Shown here piece after piece: positions 25,901 through 38,422 of a stretch of 64,000 nucleotides of DNA. The notes under the pieces are model-generated. The model made no database searches and was not told the DNA's origin. It worked only from the letters and a program-made list of their open reading frames with translations. Made by a program: the position numbers and the translations under genes. Every line of letters starts with the position of its first letter. The first letter of the stretch is position 1. Origin of the DNA: Pohlia nutans (Eukaryota; Streptophyta; Bryopsida; Bryales; Mniaceae). Where the stretch lies: the NCBI GenBank assembly GCA_022496805.1, contig CM040089.1, positions 40,966,372 through 41,030,371 of the forward strand, read 5' to 3'.

Positions 25901-27907
25901 AACTCCCTTGTCCTACTATGCCCCTGCCAGAATACATCCACCTTGGTTAACAAATAAACAGAACACATAGACTTGCAGTATGAACACAAACCTCACGGGT
26001 CTAAGGCAACTTAACGCATCACAACAATAGCAGAAACCTGCAACTCTACAAGATGTCTATGCACGTGGAAGACTTACTGTTGGACGTTCGGACTCCACAT
26101 CGTACTTCAGAACGCGAAAGCATTCAAGACGCTCCTCAAGGAATAGAGCATATGTGCGTACCCATGCTGAGTAATCCCAAGCTGCAGATAAACAAAAGCA
26201 ACAGAACCATGGCTTTAGACATAGATACCTTCAAATACCGCACATGCAACATTTGAGCCTACCAAATAAGCAACACATAGGCTTCCAAATTGAACAGAAT
26301 ACAAGCATGAAATTTGTTTTAAATGGAATCCAGCAGATTCAATACTATACAGCAACCATATACAAAATTGAGAGATTATTACCAAGTGGACTTGAATCAT
26401 CTTTAAAATTGGAAAGATTGAGGATATGACCCCTGTTACGACCATAATTAATCAGCTCTTCACGAAAAGTCGGATCCCCTTCCCTTAAAGTCCGGTGAAT
26501 AACCATCATGGATTTCAGGGCAACCTGTCAAACAAGATAAACCCAAACTCAATGATCATATAATTTACAATACATGTCTAAAATGTCTAACTAGAGGCTT
26601 GGCAGAACTACGACATGTCCACTAGAAGCTCGCTCGTGATAGTAAACCACTCAGTGACCAGGGTTAGAGCTTTAAGCATCGATTAACACTCGAGCACACA
26701 TACCAGTACCATTTCTGGGTAGGAATCCAGGAATGGGCTTTCCAAATGTATTGACGCATGGTACAGAACCGTTTCAATGTATTACCCAATTCATCTTTTC
26801 TAGTGAAAACGACCAAAAAATAAGGCCAGCCTCAAAGAAAAACTTATTCCAGAGTTGATAAGAAAAAAAGATATAGAAAACATAATCGAAAGAATTTCAT
26901 TCAAATATGAGGGAGTCTCCCAATCCCTAATTCGACTCAGTTATGTCAAGTAACCTAGTCAACCTATCATCTGACCCCATCTTGACTGGTTTCTCGCCTG
27001 CAAGCGCCAATTCAGGGGCACTCCTCATATTTCGTATTGCCCAACAGAATAGTCCGAACACATGCTCATGAACTGAGAGTCGACCGTAGAAAAATCAGCA
27101 AGGACGATATGAAGAACATTGAATCGTTCGGATTGATAGAATGAGACATTACCGTCCAGTTATGAGTCTTGGCAATTCGTCTCGCAAGAGCATGAATGCA
27201 GTACGCCACATCTGCTCGAGGCCTTGATGCAGAAGTAGCCAAGAAGATCACTGCGCACAACACACGAGATCAAAACCAGTCTCATCCTAAAGAAACATAA
27301 ACAATAATCCAGCACCAGACATATCATTGACCAATGTATCAGGAGACTCACTTCGAACATGCTTCTCCTTCGGGGGACACTCCACATGATTCGTCGCTTT
27401 CACGACTGCGATGTCAAGCTCCTGCAAATCTCGACGACATCAGAAACTCGCTCTTTCCGAGACAATCAGATCCAAATCTCCCGAATTCTTCATGAATAAT
27501 AAACTGTATCTAAAACGAACGGAATAGGTCTCGCAATCCTGTAAAAACGACCTTGAGCTGGAAACCGACGTTCCAGCCAGGATCTCGGTCGCGATACTCT
27601 GTTATCTCCATTCTCTCCTAAGATCACTCAGCTCATATAAAAACTAACACTGTATTTTTCGCACCCCGAGACAATAGGGCACGGGATATGCGACATTTAC
27701 AATCCTAGCTCAATCCCTCGGATTTCTACTGACACGCTCGATTCCGAATAGTCCTCACAACCTAACATGCCCGTTTCGCAAGACCGCAAGGCGTAGAGAA
27801 AAAATCGCATCGCCTACCTTGTAGGTGCTGTTAACCTTGGCGAGGCCGACTTTCGTGGAATCCTTGATCGCACCAAGAGCCTTGCGAAGGCTTTGTTGCG
27901 ACGCCAT
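22912..27907 (-). CDS. PICALM-type ANTH domain clathrin adaptor
   Basis: Endocytic adaptor: the ANTH domain binds PI(4,5)P2 and the tail recruits clathrin and EH-domain partners. Fifteen exons, in transcript order: 27907-27818, 27421-27352, 27250-27153, 26524-26383, 26181-26078, 25923-25831, 25690-25640, 25288-25223, 25137-25072, 24911-24831, 24638-24552, 24352-24188, 23919-23844, 23626-23508, 23340-22912. Lengths and phases close to 578 residues. The start [19 protein letters not shown] is typical of the plant family. The lipid-binding pattern KAT-x6-PKxKH is intact ([14 protein letters not shown]). [19 protein letters not shown] core and [20 protein letters not shown] follow. The tail has a PPPPPEP stretch, a DLL motif (GDLLGLD), PSGWELAL, one DPF and three NPF motifs, the last near the C-terminus ([11 protein letters not shown]). 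All introns have GT-AG ends. The Arabidopsis PICALM3 group is the likely closest relative, from memory. Confidence 0.93.
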
Positions 27908-28500
27908 CCCGACGAGTTCCAATCCAGAAAGGAAACCTCAACCGAGACCTCGCGCCTGCGAAAAAGCTAAGCTACCGCGCCTCGATCTCACCACGTCGCG
28001 CCTGGCACCTCCCGTCGGTCTTGCTAACCCGATCCCTGCCCTCCACTTCACATCCCTACGTCCCGGATCCTACGGCGGCCCGAACAGACCTGGAAGCGAG
28101 GTTTGCGTCGGCCGTGGCTATGGCGGACCGAGCTCCAGAAACGCTGCAACAAAACAAGAGACGCAACAGCAAAACAGCCACGGCCGAAAGTTCGTCCAAT
28201 TATTAAATGAATGGCTCGGGAATTGAATAATAAGACCCGGCGGACGAATTCTCCAACGTCCTCTCGAGAGACGGAGAGAGAGTCACCCTCGCCCCTGCCT
28301 TTCCCCTTTTGCCTGCTCTGCTGCCTACCTTCCTTCCAGAAGGCTACGCAGGCTGGCCCGGTTGCTCTCCTGGGGATTCGATCCCTCGATCGGTCTAGCT
28401 GGCCGGCTTCCTCAGTCCGGATTACAAGGGCGTGTGAAGCTGGCCAACATGGTCCGCGGTGGACACGGGCTGCTTTGATAAGCCCCAAGCAGGGTTGATT
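27908..28500 (-). promoter_or_regulatory. Upstream region of the ANTH gene
   Basis: A GC-richer block up to about 28490 breaks abruptly into AT-rich DNA, as expected for 5' UTR and promoter. No TATA box or start site could be fixed. Confidence 0.35.
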
Positions 28501-30447
28501 TTTCACAAAGTTTTAACCCGTCCCATGTCCAAAAGCCACCATTAAAAACATTGAGAAAAGGATCATTTGAAAAATGAACATGTCCATGGATCGACCGACT
28601 TGTGGAAAAATTATAATAATAATAAAATAAAATAAAATATGAAAAATCAGCATGTTGGAACAAAGGCCATTTGACTCAAATAAATAGATAAATAATATTA
28701 AAAAATCAACATGTCCACGGACCAATTGGTGGAAAAAAAAAAAGTCCCAGAATTGATTAAAAAAAATTGACCCATCTCAGTTTTTTTTTAAATGATTTTG
28801 TATAACACATTGTAAAAACAAATGTTAAAAAAAATGTTAAAGGCAGCAAGGAGCCTAGCAGTGGGACACTAGATGAAGTGGCAAGCCCATTGTTGATTGT
28901 TGCTTCGACCCGGCAACCGGCTCGATCCTACTCGACTTGGCCTGACTACAACTTGGCCTCAACTATCTATACAGTTTTGTACATAGTGCATTGTTTAACA
29001 CTTAATATACGGCACTTGCATGTCTGTGTACACATATACAACAATCTGTGTTGAACTGCTGAAGGTTGGTGAATATTATTTTAGTTGTTTGTGAGTTGTG
29101 ACCACTGTGCATTCAATGAATCAGGGGTTAAAATTTGTAATTTGACAAGTGGAATTCTTGTTGGTTGTGAAATTATAAATTATGTTTATACATTGTTATA
29201 ATTTTATATTAAGTTATTGGTAATAGAAAATATAGATTTGACTATATGATTATAATCTAAATTTCAAAATCTACTACTTTTATCTTTAAGATATCTTCCC
29301 ACTTTTCATGTAAATTGTAATAACATTTTACATATTACATATATATTTATGTAGTATTATACATATATAATTTATTTTAGCAAGGTTCCCTTGGAAATTA
29401 ATTTAGGCACATTTAAGCCCTTAGTCATTGCACATACTTAGACCAATGGTTTTGGATGATTCAATATTAAAAATATATTAGGTTCACTCTTTGTATTCGT
29501 GAAGAAGCTAGGTATAACTTCAACGCCTTTATATTGAAAAAAATTGGTGACGACGTTAGTCGAAACTAGCCGTTTTTTCAAGCCTTGGCTACCATAGGGT
29601 CATCTTGTTGTTTCATTTCGTTCTCCAAAATTATTCCTTTTCATCTTCGTTAAGATCGTCCTCTTTGTGTGGTACCTGAGCCTTTCATCCATTATGAGGG
29701 TTGTTCCATTTTTCATCCAAAACCATTCCATTTTGTCTTTGTCAAAGTCTTCCTAGCATTTCACATTATTTCACATTCTTTCAAATCGTCATAGGTCGTG
29801 CATAGAGAAGTGCAACACTAATTTATATTAACGAGTTGTTAATGTATTTATATACCATTGACAACCTTTAGTAGGAACTGGTTTTTCTCAAGCCTTAACG
29901 ACCATAGGATCCTCTTGTTGGTTGGATGATTGTCCTAGAATCGTTACATAATTTCGTCCTTAAAAACCATTCCATTTTGTATTCATCGAAGCCGTTCTTT
30001 CTCCTCGGTAATCTACATATAAATATAACAAATGGTATTTCTAATTACCTTTTGAAATGACCTTTGCGGGGACCTTTAAAATAAAATTTGAAATAACCTT
30101 TGCAATAATTTTTTAATCGACCTTTAACCCCCTAATTACTCGCATAACCATTTTGTGATCAATGTTTGTCTTTGTTTCCCTACCATTTTTTTGCCCCGGG
30201 GGTGCATTACAGTACTAAAGACGTATAAGTATATGTGATTGCACAAAAGGGGTATTAATTTGAACATTTTCGTATGATGTATACATACAATAAACATATT
30301 TAGAGCTAAAAATATTGATGTACACTTACATTAAACATATATTCAAGACGGAATAAATGTGTATACAAAGGTTTTTAGACATATAATCCCTCGTACAAGG
30401 GGGTTTTTAGAGGTGGTTATGAACACACGTGATTCTCAAACATAATG
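28501..30447. other. AT-rich intergenic DNA with a diverged duplication
   Basis: Segments near 29575 and 29895 share TCAAGCCTTNNCNACCATAGG and the following TTCGTC...CATTCC, suggesting an old duplication of about 300 bp. No gene recognised. Confidence 0.35.
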
Positions 30448-30449
30448 TA

Positions 30450-31439
30450 CAATAGGGAAAAACAATGGTTGGCGTTTTTACATTCCAACTTGAAAAAAAT
30501 TTAAAAATTGTCATCTTTGAAAAGGCCCCATGATTGGTCTTTTATACACCAAATTTGGAACATGGGCTTATTTATGAGTTTATTTCATGTGTGCCAAGTT
30601 TCATGGGCTAAAGATTTACTGAAATATAATTATTGCAAATTTACTAACAAGAATGATCTTTTAGGGTCATCAAGTTAATGTTAACGGAAATACAACACCC
30701 GAGACGACACCTCATGCTTCTAAAATCTAACCTTCCATCATGCATAATCCTATAACATAAGTATTTCTCAAAAATATCAAACACCTGTCAATATGAAACT
30801 ACAATTTTTTTTTCGTGACCATTCATTGTCCATGTTTGAAAATTGCACCATTTTGTATACATGTGTATCCGTGAATAAATTTGCAATAATGCCATTTTGA
30901 TAAATTTTGATCAATCTCTTGGCCACAAAAGGTAGCACACATGTAACTAACTTATAAAAGAACACGTGTGCCAAGTTTCATGAGTTAGAGTTTATCAAAA
31001 TGGAATTATTGCAAATTTTCTAATGGATACACATGTATACAAAATGGTGCGATTTTCAAACATGGACAACAAATGGTCATGAAACAAGTGTGCAACTTCA
31101 TATTGACACATGGCTCATATTTTTTAGAAGTACTTGTGAAAAAGGATTATGTATGATGGAATATTTGATTTTAGAAGAATGAGGTGTCATATTTCTGTCA
31201 ACATTAACTTGATTGCCTTAAAAAAACATACCCCTTAGTAAATTTGCAATAATTTTATTTTGGTAAATCTATAGACCACAAAACTTGGTATACATGTAAT
31301 CAACTCATAAATGAACCTATTTTCCAAATTTGGTGAGTAGAAGACAATATATGTGCTTTTAGAGTCTTTTCAAAGATGGCAGATTTAATTTTTTTCCAAG
31401 GTGAAATGTAAAAATGCCAAATATTTTGTCCCCCTACTG
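30450..31439. mobile_element. Foldback element with TA duplication and CA(A/G)TAGGG ends
   Basis: TA at 30448-30449 and 31440-31441. Left end CAATAGGGAAAAACAATGG; right end, reverse-complemented, CAGTAGGGGGACAAAATA. The interior is two inverted halves (for example TGTATACATGTGTATCC near 30855 against GGATACACATGTATACA near 31025). The terminal word resembles that of the Tc1-type element at 55492 (CAGTAGGG), so it may be a non-autonomous relative. Confidence 0.75.
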
Positions 31440-31441
31440 TA

Positions 31442-32892
31442 GAGTGTATCCCTAGGTTTTTGGTCAATTCCATTTTTGAGCTGCAAAAAAACTTTTTTTC
31501 AAATTTTCATTCTATGCATAGATAGATGGTTTAATTTTGTCCACGTCGTCATTGGTCGAGCAAAGAGAAGCGCAACACTAAAAATATATATGTAACATAC
31601 ACCAAAATATAACAACATTTTTCTTTGATTGTTCATGTCCTGTTTTGTTAACTTACATTGTATACGTAGTATACAATCTATCTTCAAAAGTGATATGTAG
31701 TTCATGAATAAGTGTCAAATCACAAAGCATTTTTACTAGTTTTTTGCTTTTGAAATATTATTGGGAATATTATGCTCTTTTGCAAAAAGTGAAGGAAACA
31801 AAAAAACAAAAAAAAAAGCATGGAAAGTAATTAGAACATTACAATATTGTATTCCCAAAACAGAATTCTCCAAAATTTATGCATAGAACAAATTACTGGA
31901 ATCTTTTTAGAAATTAGATACCTTGATGTTTTAATTTAAAAATTAAAAATTTTAATTTAATTTAAAAAAATTAATTTAATTTAAAAAAATTAATTTAATT
32001 TAAAAAATTTAATTTAATTTAAAAAAATTAATCCATTTTTCATAATTTAATAGAAAGGAGATTCTACTAAAGAAATGATGGAAGAATGTTTCTAAATGCA
32101 TGTCTAGAAATGCACGTGCAAGAGAGCCTTCTTTATAGCCATGTGGAGGTCATGAAATTTGATATTTTTAATGTACATTGCAAAATAACTTCAAGCATAT
32201 TGTGGAAATATACTTTCAAAAGGTGACCTCTAGATTTTTTTACTTTGAGAACTCAAAAATCTTTAAAATCATCTAAGTTGAAAGTGTGACAAATAAACAA
32301 AATTTCATTTGAAATAGTAATTTTTTTTTCAAAAATCCAAAAAATATAAAATGTGATTAGAATGGCAACATCCACCTTCAATATAATTTTTGGCTCCATT
32401 GACTCATTACTTCCCAAAGTTATGATATAATACATATTGAACGTGCAATAGTGTTTCATCCATCACCTTGTAAATATCGTGTTTTTGTGGGCAATGACGT
32501 GGAAGAACAAATAGATTTTAATGTATACTAATTTCAAAAAAGAGGAATCAAATTCATTTCTTCTTGTTTTAATGCACTAAAAAAAGGCAAACATAACATA
32601 GTCTCAAAGAAGACAACTAGATCCTATCATAATGAAAAGCTAATCAATTTCTTCCCTAGATAAGTTAGGGCATTCTTTAGCCTTAAAGCCATAGGGTCAA
32701 ATAGCCCCATAGTTGTTTGTATGATCATTGCACATATTTAGATTTATTGGATCTCCCATATCGTGTGCCGTCCCCTCCCCCCTCTCTCTCGTGCTCCCCA
32801 TATGCTTTGGGTATTGTCGAAAAGCTCTCGGCGAGGAGTGCACAAAGTTTGCTTTGTCGTGTTTAGACCTACGATGTGAAAGTTATACACTC
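31442..32892. other. AT-rich DNA with a short A/T minisatellite
   Basis: 31925-32030 holds about four units of TTTAATTTAATTTAAAAAAA. From about 32800 a diverged repeat begins (AAAGCTCTCGGCGAGGAG), continuing at 33750, 34120 and 34290. Segment 31545-31590 resembles 29790-29820 (GCAACACTAA). No gene. Confidence 0.4.
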
Positions 32893-34580
32893 TTAACTCC
32901 TAAGCGTCCCTAGCTTTTTTTGGATTAAAATCATCATTGCTTCTGATGTATTATAGGTCTAAATGTAAGTGAGGTATGAGAATCTCAACTGTACAATCTT
33001 GTAATATACATGTTGTAGATCATGTGGATCAAATTTGGAGTCATTTGGCCATAAAGATTGCAAGATCATAGTGTTTTAGTGTTAAAAAGGATGCTAAAAT
33101 TTTCCTAGCAACACACTTAGAGGTGAAATTCGTTTTCAAAATTACTCAAATGAAATAAATTTGAACTATGATGTAGTTCAAAATCATCCTATAAACACAT
33201 TGGTACCAAAAAAACTCATGAAAAGAATTTAATGTGCCCTAAAATGGCCTTGCAATGTCAAAAACTATCCCGAAAAGTGACCGATTTGATCCAAAAAGCA
33301 AAAAGTGTCCAAACTAGATCCGTGCATTCAGAAAAGCATGTATTGACATGAAAAATTTACCAATATAACTAGACTTCAAGGGGAATCCAACCCAATAATT
33401 GTTATTGAAAACGGACATGGGATGAAGGAGATACAAGCTCCCGAAGTTGCAGCCATCAAAATGCACAACTATTGTCCAAAAAAAAAGACCCCTACTTTCA
33501 AATGATCACCAAAACTTCAATACATCTTGGATTAATCTAAAAATTTACCACTCATTCCATACATCATGCGATTTGGTTTTACAAATTTCATCAAAATTGG
33601 ATACTTTTTGCAGAAGTTACAGCTCTTTGAAGGTGAATGTACCCCCAAAAACGTCCAAAATATGGACGTCGGGGCGGTTAGGGGTTAATCAAATTTCCTC
33701 ATCGTAAATTGAATCAAATTGTAAAAATGGAATATGTGGGGTTTTGATGTCATTCTTGGCATTGTTAAAAAGCTCTCGGCAAGTACGAGTGCCCCAAACT
33801 CGTTTCATAGCTTTTGGACCTACGGTGGAAAAGTTATGGATTTTTAATTGACTTTCGTCATCATAAATTGAATTAAATTGTAGATAAATTATTCTAAAAA
33901 GCAAAAGTATAAACACGGGGAACGCACGGGAGACATGAGGAACACATGGAACATAGAAAGTACAAGGAACACGGGTAACACGGGAAGCACGAGGAACACG
34001 GGGAACATATGGGCCAACGATGCAGGGCCATACTAGTCTATACATTAAAGAAGGTAGTTTGTTTTTTTTTTTTTTGTAAATAATGTTGAGATGTCCCGGA
34101 CCATGCGCCCGTTGCTTGCGTTTTTGGTACCGTTGGAAAGCTCTCGACGAAGAGGGGTGTACAAAGTTTGCTTTTTCATGTCTGGATCTATGGTGTGAAA
34201 GTTATGGATTTTTGAGTGATTTTGTTCACTATAAATTGAATTGAATTACAAAATGGAATATGGTCGGAGTTCTTGATGTCATTTTTGGCACCGTTGGAAA
34301 GCTTTCAACGAGTAGGGATGCACTAATAAAAGTCGTTTCGTAGCTTTTAGACCTACATTGTGAAGGTTATCAGTTTTCAATCAAATTTCGTCATCATAAA
34401 TAGAATAAAAATTTGGATAAATTATTCTAAAAAACAAAAACAAAACACAAAGAACACAAGGAATGCATGAGAACACGGGCAACACAAGGGAATATCAGAA
34501 ACTCCTAGGTACACAGGGAACACATAGGACATGTCAAACACAAGAAACATCTGGGCCAACGGTATAAGACCATACTAGTA
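32800..34580 (+). repeat. Diverged direct repeats around the family H insertion
   Basis: Four copies contain the word GGAAAGCTCTCGACGA or a variant (near 32820, 33768, 34136, 34302), followed by GACCTACGGTGGAAAAGTTAT-like sequence and AAATTGAAT. Some units end in GGAACACGGGGAAC-like runs (33915-34010, 34465-34560). Confidence 0.65.
32893..33688. mobile_element. TTAA element, family H, inserted in a repeat
   Basis: Left end TTAACTCCTAAGCGTCC; right end reverse-complemented TTAACCCCTAACCGCCC. 796 bp, non-coding. The flanks (GTGAAAGTTATACACTC before, TCAAATTTCCTCATCG after) join to match sibling repeats near 33835 and 34370, which act as empty sites. Confidence 0.8.
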
Positions 34581-34755
34581 AGTATCTAAAATTGTCATTC
34601 AATACAAGACTCGAGACAATGAAAAAATGAGTGGATCTTTTGTCATGTATACTAACCTCCAATACAATACATTGGACCCAAACATTGAAACCAAACATTG
34701 GACCCAAGGCTCTAAAAGAGTGCACCGGTTTTGGGAAACCAATTCCCAAACTTCA

Positions 34756-34986
34756 GTCCAATTAAAATTGGACCCTCTATTGGACCTAAAAGGGTTTTAC
34801 ACTAGGATCTAGGTCCAATTAAAAATTGGACCCACTATTGGATCTAAACGGACTTTACATCTAAATCCGGGTCCAATTAAAAATTGGACCCACTATTGGA
34901 TCTAAACGGACTTTACATCTAAATCCGGGTCCAATTAAAAATTGAACCCACTATTGAAGCTAGGGACTTTATACTTGGGTCTAAAT
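34756..34986 (+). repeat. 58-bp tandem repeat, four units
   Basis: Units start at 34756, 34813, 34871 and 34929 with GTCCAATTAAAAATTGGACC, itself partly palindromic. The two middle units are near identical. It lies just left of the CACTA-fragment palindrome and may be subterminal sequence of the same element; this is inference. Confidence 0.85.
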
Positions 34987-35447
34987 CCAATTAACTAACT
35001 GGGCCCAATTTTAAAAAACCTCCAAATTCGACCCATCGGCTTTACACTAGGATCCAGATCCAATTCACATATCATTATTTTATTCAACTTCTCAAGTACA
35101 ATAATTGGGTTTATTAAATCCTTTGAAAATTGGACCCAGACCCAGACCCAAGTGTAAAGTGGCCTTTACTTGTAGTTAGCGCTCTTTTCTTCTAGTTAAC
35201 ACTTTTTCCTTGTACTTAACTCATTTTTTTTGCAGTTAATAAAAGCAAAAGACTAAAAGTGAACATGAATTGTATGTGGAGCCGTCTTGGTGTTTCACTT
35301 TTATATATATCACATTACTATTAAAAAACATACATTTATAAAAATAGAATGTCTTTTATATTAATGTAAAAGACGGCTCTTTTTTCCTTTTTGAAGGAGC
35401 TTCAAGAAGAAGACGTTGTCCTTGTCTATAAATGATGTGAAACATGA

Positions 35448-35744
35448 ATGCCTTCTTTCATTGTAAATTTACTCGAGCAGAAAGTTTTGAATGGAGTCAC
35501 TGACACAACACTGAATGGTTTATTAGACTTGTTTAGGAACAAATTACAACTCACCAATCTTCTATCTAATAACAAGCAAGTGAAAGCAAAACTCTCAAAG
35601 TTTGGATCAACTTATGATCGTATTGATGCATGTAAGAAGAACTGCATGATTTATTTCAAAGATATGAATGTTTGTTATCATGTCTTAAATTTGGAATGCC
35701 TCAATATAGGCTTGGAAAGGAAACGACGCCATAGATACTCTTAG
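35448..35744 (+). pseudogene. CACTA (En/Spm) TNP2-like transposase fragment, left arm
   Basis: 98-codon frame with GVTDTTLNGLLDLFRNKL, then KLSKFGSTYDRIDACKKNC, then MIYFKD. This matches, from memory, the segment of plant CACTA TNP2-like proteins before the catalytic region (NGWS...LLELLK; LGL.Y..IHACPNDC.LY.K). The family's later C..C pair and catalytic domain are absent, so this is a fragment and not a working enzyme. Confidence 0.6.
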
Positions 35745-36137
35745 GCATTTTCCTATAATTCCATGATTTTTGAATTTTTATAAGAGCCACAAAAGAGTGT
35801 CACTTTATAGTGGCTTCAAAAAATTCAGGAAACGATGATCGTAATACTGTGTGGATGTATCCAAGTGATTTTGAAGCTTTGAAACATATTCATGAAAACA
35901 TTGACCCAAATTTTAGTGGTTTATATATTGTAGTGGTTTAGTGGTTTATATAATTGACCCAAACCCTAAAATTTGGGTCAATGTTTTTATGAATATGTTT
36001 CAAAGCTTCAAAATCACTTGGATACATCCACACAGTATTACGATCATCGTTTCCTGAATTTTTTGAAGCCACTATAAAGTGACACTCTTTTGTGGCTCTT
36101 ATAAAAATTCAAAAATCATGGAATTATAGGAAAATGC

Positions 36138-36434
36138 CTAAGAGTATCTATGGCGTCGTTTCCTTTCCAAGCCTATATTGAGGCATTCCAAATTTAAGAC
36201 ATGATAACAAACATTCATATCTTTGAAATAAATCATGCAGTTCTTCTTACATGCATCAATACGATCATAAGTTGATCCAAACTTTGAGAGTTTTGCTTTC
36301 ACTTGCTTGTTATTAGATAGAAGATTGGTGAGTTGTAATTTGTTCCTAAACAAGTCTAATAAACCATTCAGTGTTGTGTCAGTGACTCCATTCAAAACTT
36401 TCTGCTCGAGTAAATTTACAATGAAAGAAGGCAT
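36138..36434 (-). pseudogene. CACTA TNP2-like fragment, right arm
   Basis: Mirror copy of 35448-35744 with an identical translation over 98 codons, on the opposite strand. It points towards its twin across the palindrome centre. Confidence 0.6.
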
Positions 36435-37011
36435 TCATGTTTCACATCATTTATAGACAAGGACAACGTCTTCTTCTTGAAGCTCCTTCAAAAAGGAAAA
36501 AAGAGCCGTCTTTTACATTAATATAAAAGACATTCTATTTTTATAAATGTATGTTTTTTAATAGTAATGTGATATATATAAAAGTGAAACACCAAGACGG
36601 CTCCACATACAATTCATGTTCACTTTTAGTCTTTTGCTTTTATTAACTGCAAAAAAAATGAGTTAAGTACAAGGAAAAAGTGTTAACTAGAAGAAAAGAG
36701 CGCTAACTACAAGTAAAGGCCACTTTACACTTGGGTCTGGGTCTGGGTCTACTTTCCAAGGGGATATTTACCAAGATATTCACAATCACTTGGATACATC
36801 CATATATTAGGATCACCGTTTCCTAATTTTTAAAGCCACTATAAAGTGACGCTCACTTGTGGCTCTTATAGAAATTCAATTGTGGAATTATAGGAAAATT
36901 GAGTTATCTAAAAAAAAGACCAATGATTTGTGACTTGAAAGGTGAGTTTGCATCCCAATATAAGCAAAATCTGACAGGCATTATATATGGTTTGTTCTTC
37001 GGTCTCTCTTA

Positions 37012-37080
37012 GGCTTGGGGGAACGTGTGAGAACTCTCTTTTAGCATCGGGGAGGTCATGATTTCCATGCTCCACAATAG
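37012..37080 (+). repeat. SINE-like segment with tRNA-type B box, copy 1
   Basis: TTAGGCTTGGGGGAACGTGT is followed by CATCGGGGAGGTCATGATTTCC. The same module recurs at 39382-39455. The second part resembles a polymerase III B box (GGTTCGANTCC) seen in plant SINEs. The 3' end is undefined. Confidence 0.35.
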
Positions 37081-37220
37081 TGCATGGCCTTGCTTTAGAT
37101 TATCATAGCCTCCATTCACCATAGACTAGTTTTGCACTCATTTTGAATCCAAAACAAATCTAACATGACTTTAAGGTGAGTTTCCACTTTGAGACACTCA
37201 TTTTGGTTAACTCTAATGCC

Positions 37221-37478
37221 TCAAGACTGTCCATGGTGTCTTTCTTTTTCCAAGCCTATATCGAGGCCTTCCACATTTAAGAATAATAACAAATGTTCTG
37301 TATTTTTGAAATAAATCATGCAATTCTTCTTACAAACATCAATATGATCATAGGTTGATCCAAACCTCAAGAGTTTTGCTTTTGTTTGCTTGTCGTTAGT
37401 TAGAAGATTGGTGAATTGTAATTTGTCCCTCAATAAGTCCAATAAACCATTTAGTGTTGTATTAGTGACTCCATTCAA
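37221..37478 (-). pseudogene. CACTA TNP2-like fragment, older third copy
   Basis: 85-codon frame, clearly related but diverged (GVTNTTLNGLLDLLRDKL; RFGSTYDHIDVCKKNC). Surrounding non-coding sequence from about 36775 also matches the right arm, with unrelated sequence between about 36900 and 37190. It shows the unit existed here before the palindrome copies became uniform. Confidence 0.55.
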
Positions 37479-37935
37479 AACTTTCTAGTCTAATAAATTT
37501 AGAGTGAAATAAGGCACTCTTGTTTCACATCCTTTACAAGACATGGAAAACATCTTTTTGAAGCTCCTTCAAAAATAAGAAGGTTCTTTACTAAGAAAGT
37601 CCTGAAATTTATAGTATAATTTAGTATGACTTTCAGGCCGTATAGTAAATAAGTTGTTATTTTGTAAATATGAATTCCATGTGGAACCGACTTTTGATCA
37701 CACCAACCAAAATAACACCCTCCCCTAATGTGTATGTAGATATAGGTGCAATATAATGTTCTTATATCTAGAATATTATGTACCTCATTGCAAAAATGAA
37801 GGAAGCAAGGGGTTGTAACAAAATTACAATGAAATAGAATTTATAAATTTGAAAATAGTCTTCTATATACTTATCCATATCGTTGGGCCTTGACCACATA
37901 TGTGTTTGCAACAACTACTTTCTATTAGCATTCTT

Positions 37936-38332
37936 AACACCCAATTCGCTAATTTTGCACTTGGCCATATAATCATGCACTTGGCCCCTAAGCGCATTAA
38001 AAAAATAGTTTGAAAAAATCTCTTAAAAACAAAGATTTTTGTCTTTCTACAATCCCCTACACTATAAAGAAACAATTGTTTAATTTATTTCTTATCCTTA
38101 TCTTTATCTTTTATTTTATCTTTATCTTTATCTTTTCTTTTATCTTGTATTTTATTCTTGTCTTCTTTTTTGTCTTCCTCTTGTCTTCCTTCTTCTTTTT
38201 CTTCTAGTCTTCCACTTGTCTTCCTTTTTTTTCCTTCACTTTGCCATTTTGGAGTTTAAACAATAATTTTTTTTAAAAATAAAAATCAGGGAGCAGGCTG
38301 AATCCTATACAGGCCCTGAAATGAAAAATATG

Positions 38333-38422
<90 letters not shown>

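Larger units (their letters stand above)
35133..36749. repeat. 1617-bp near-perfect palindrome (784-bp arms, 49-bp spacer)
   Basis: Arms 35133-35916 and 35966-36749 are inverted copies of equal length. I found one mismatch by eye (G at 35894 against T at 35988, where C is expected). Outer ends read GACCCAGACCCAGACCC; inner ends read AAATTTTAG. Each arm carries an identical 98-codon CACTA fragment. Near identity implies recent formation or gene conversion. Transcription through it would give a long hairpin RNA. Confidence 0.95.

Noticed and set aside
28366..28400. GGGATTCGATCCC considered as a tRNA T-arm
   Set aside because: No acceptor stem, D-arm or anticodon arm can be built around it on either strand.
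28048..28506. 152-codon minus-strand frame upstream of the ANTH gene
   Set aside because: Lies in the GC-rich promoter/leader block with open frames on both strands; no family match.
38332..38422. Poly-A followed by poly-T considered as retroposon tails
   Set aside because: They are mirrored in the other arm of the foldback element (38766-38805), so they belong to its structure.
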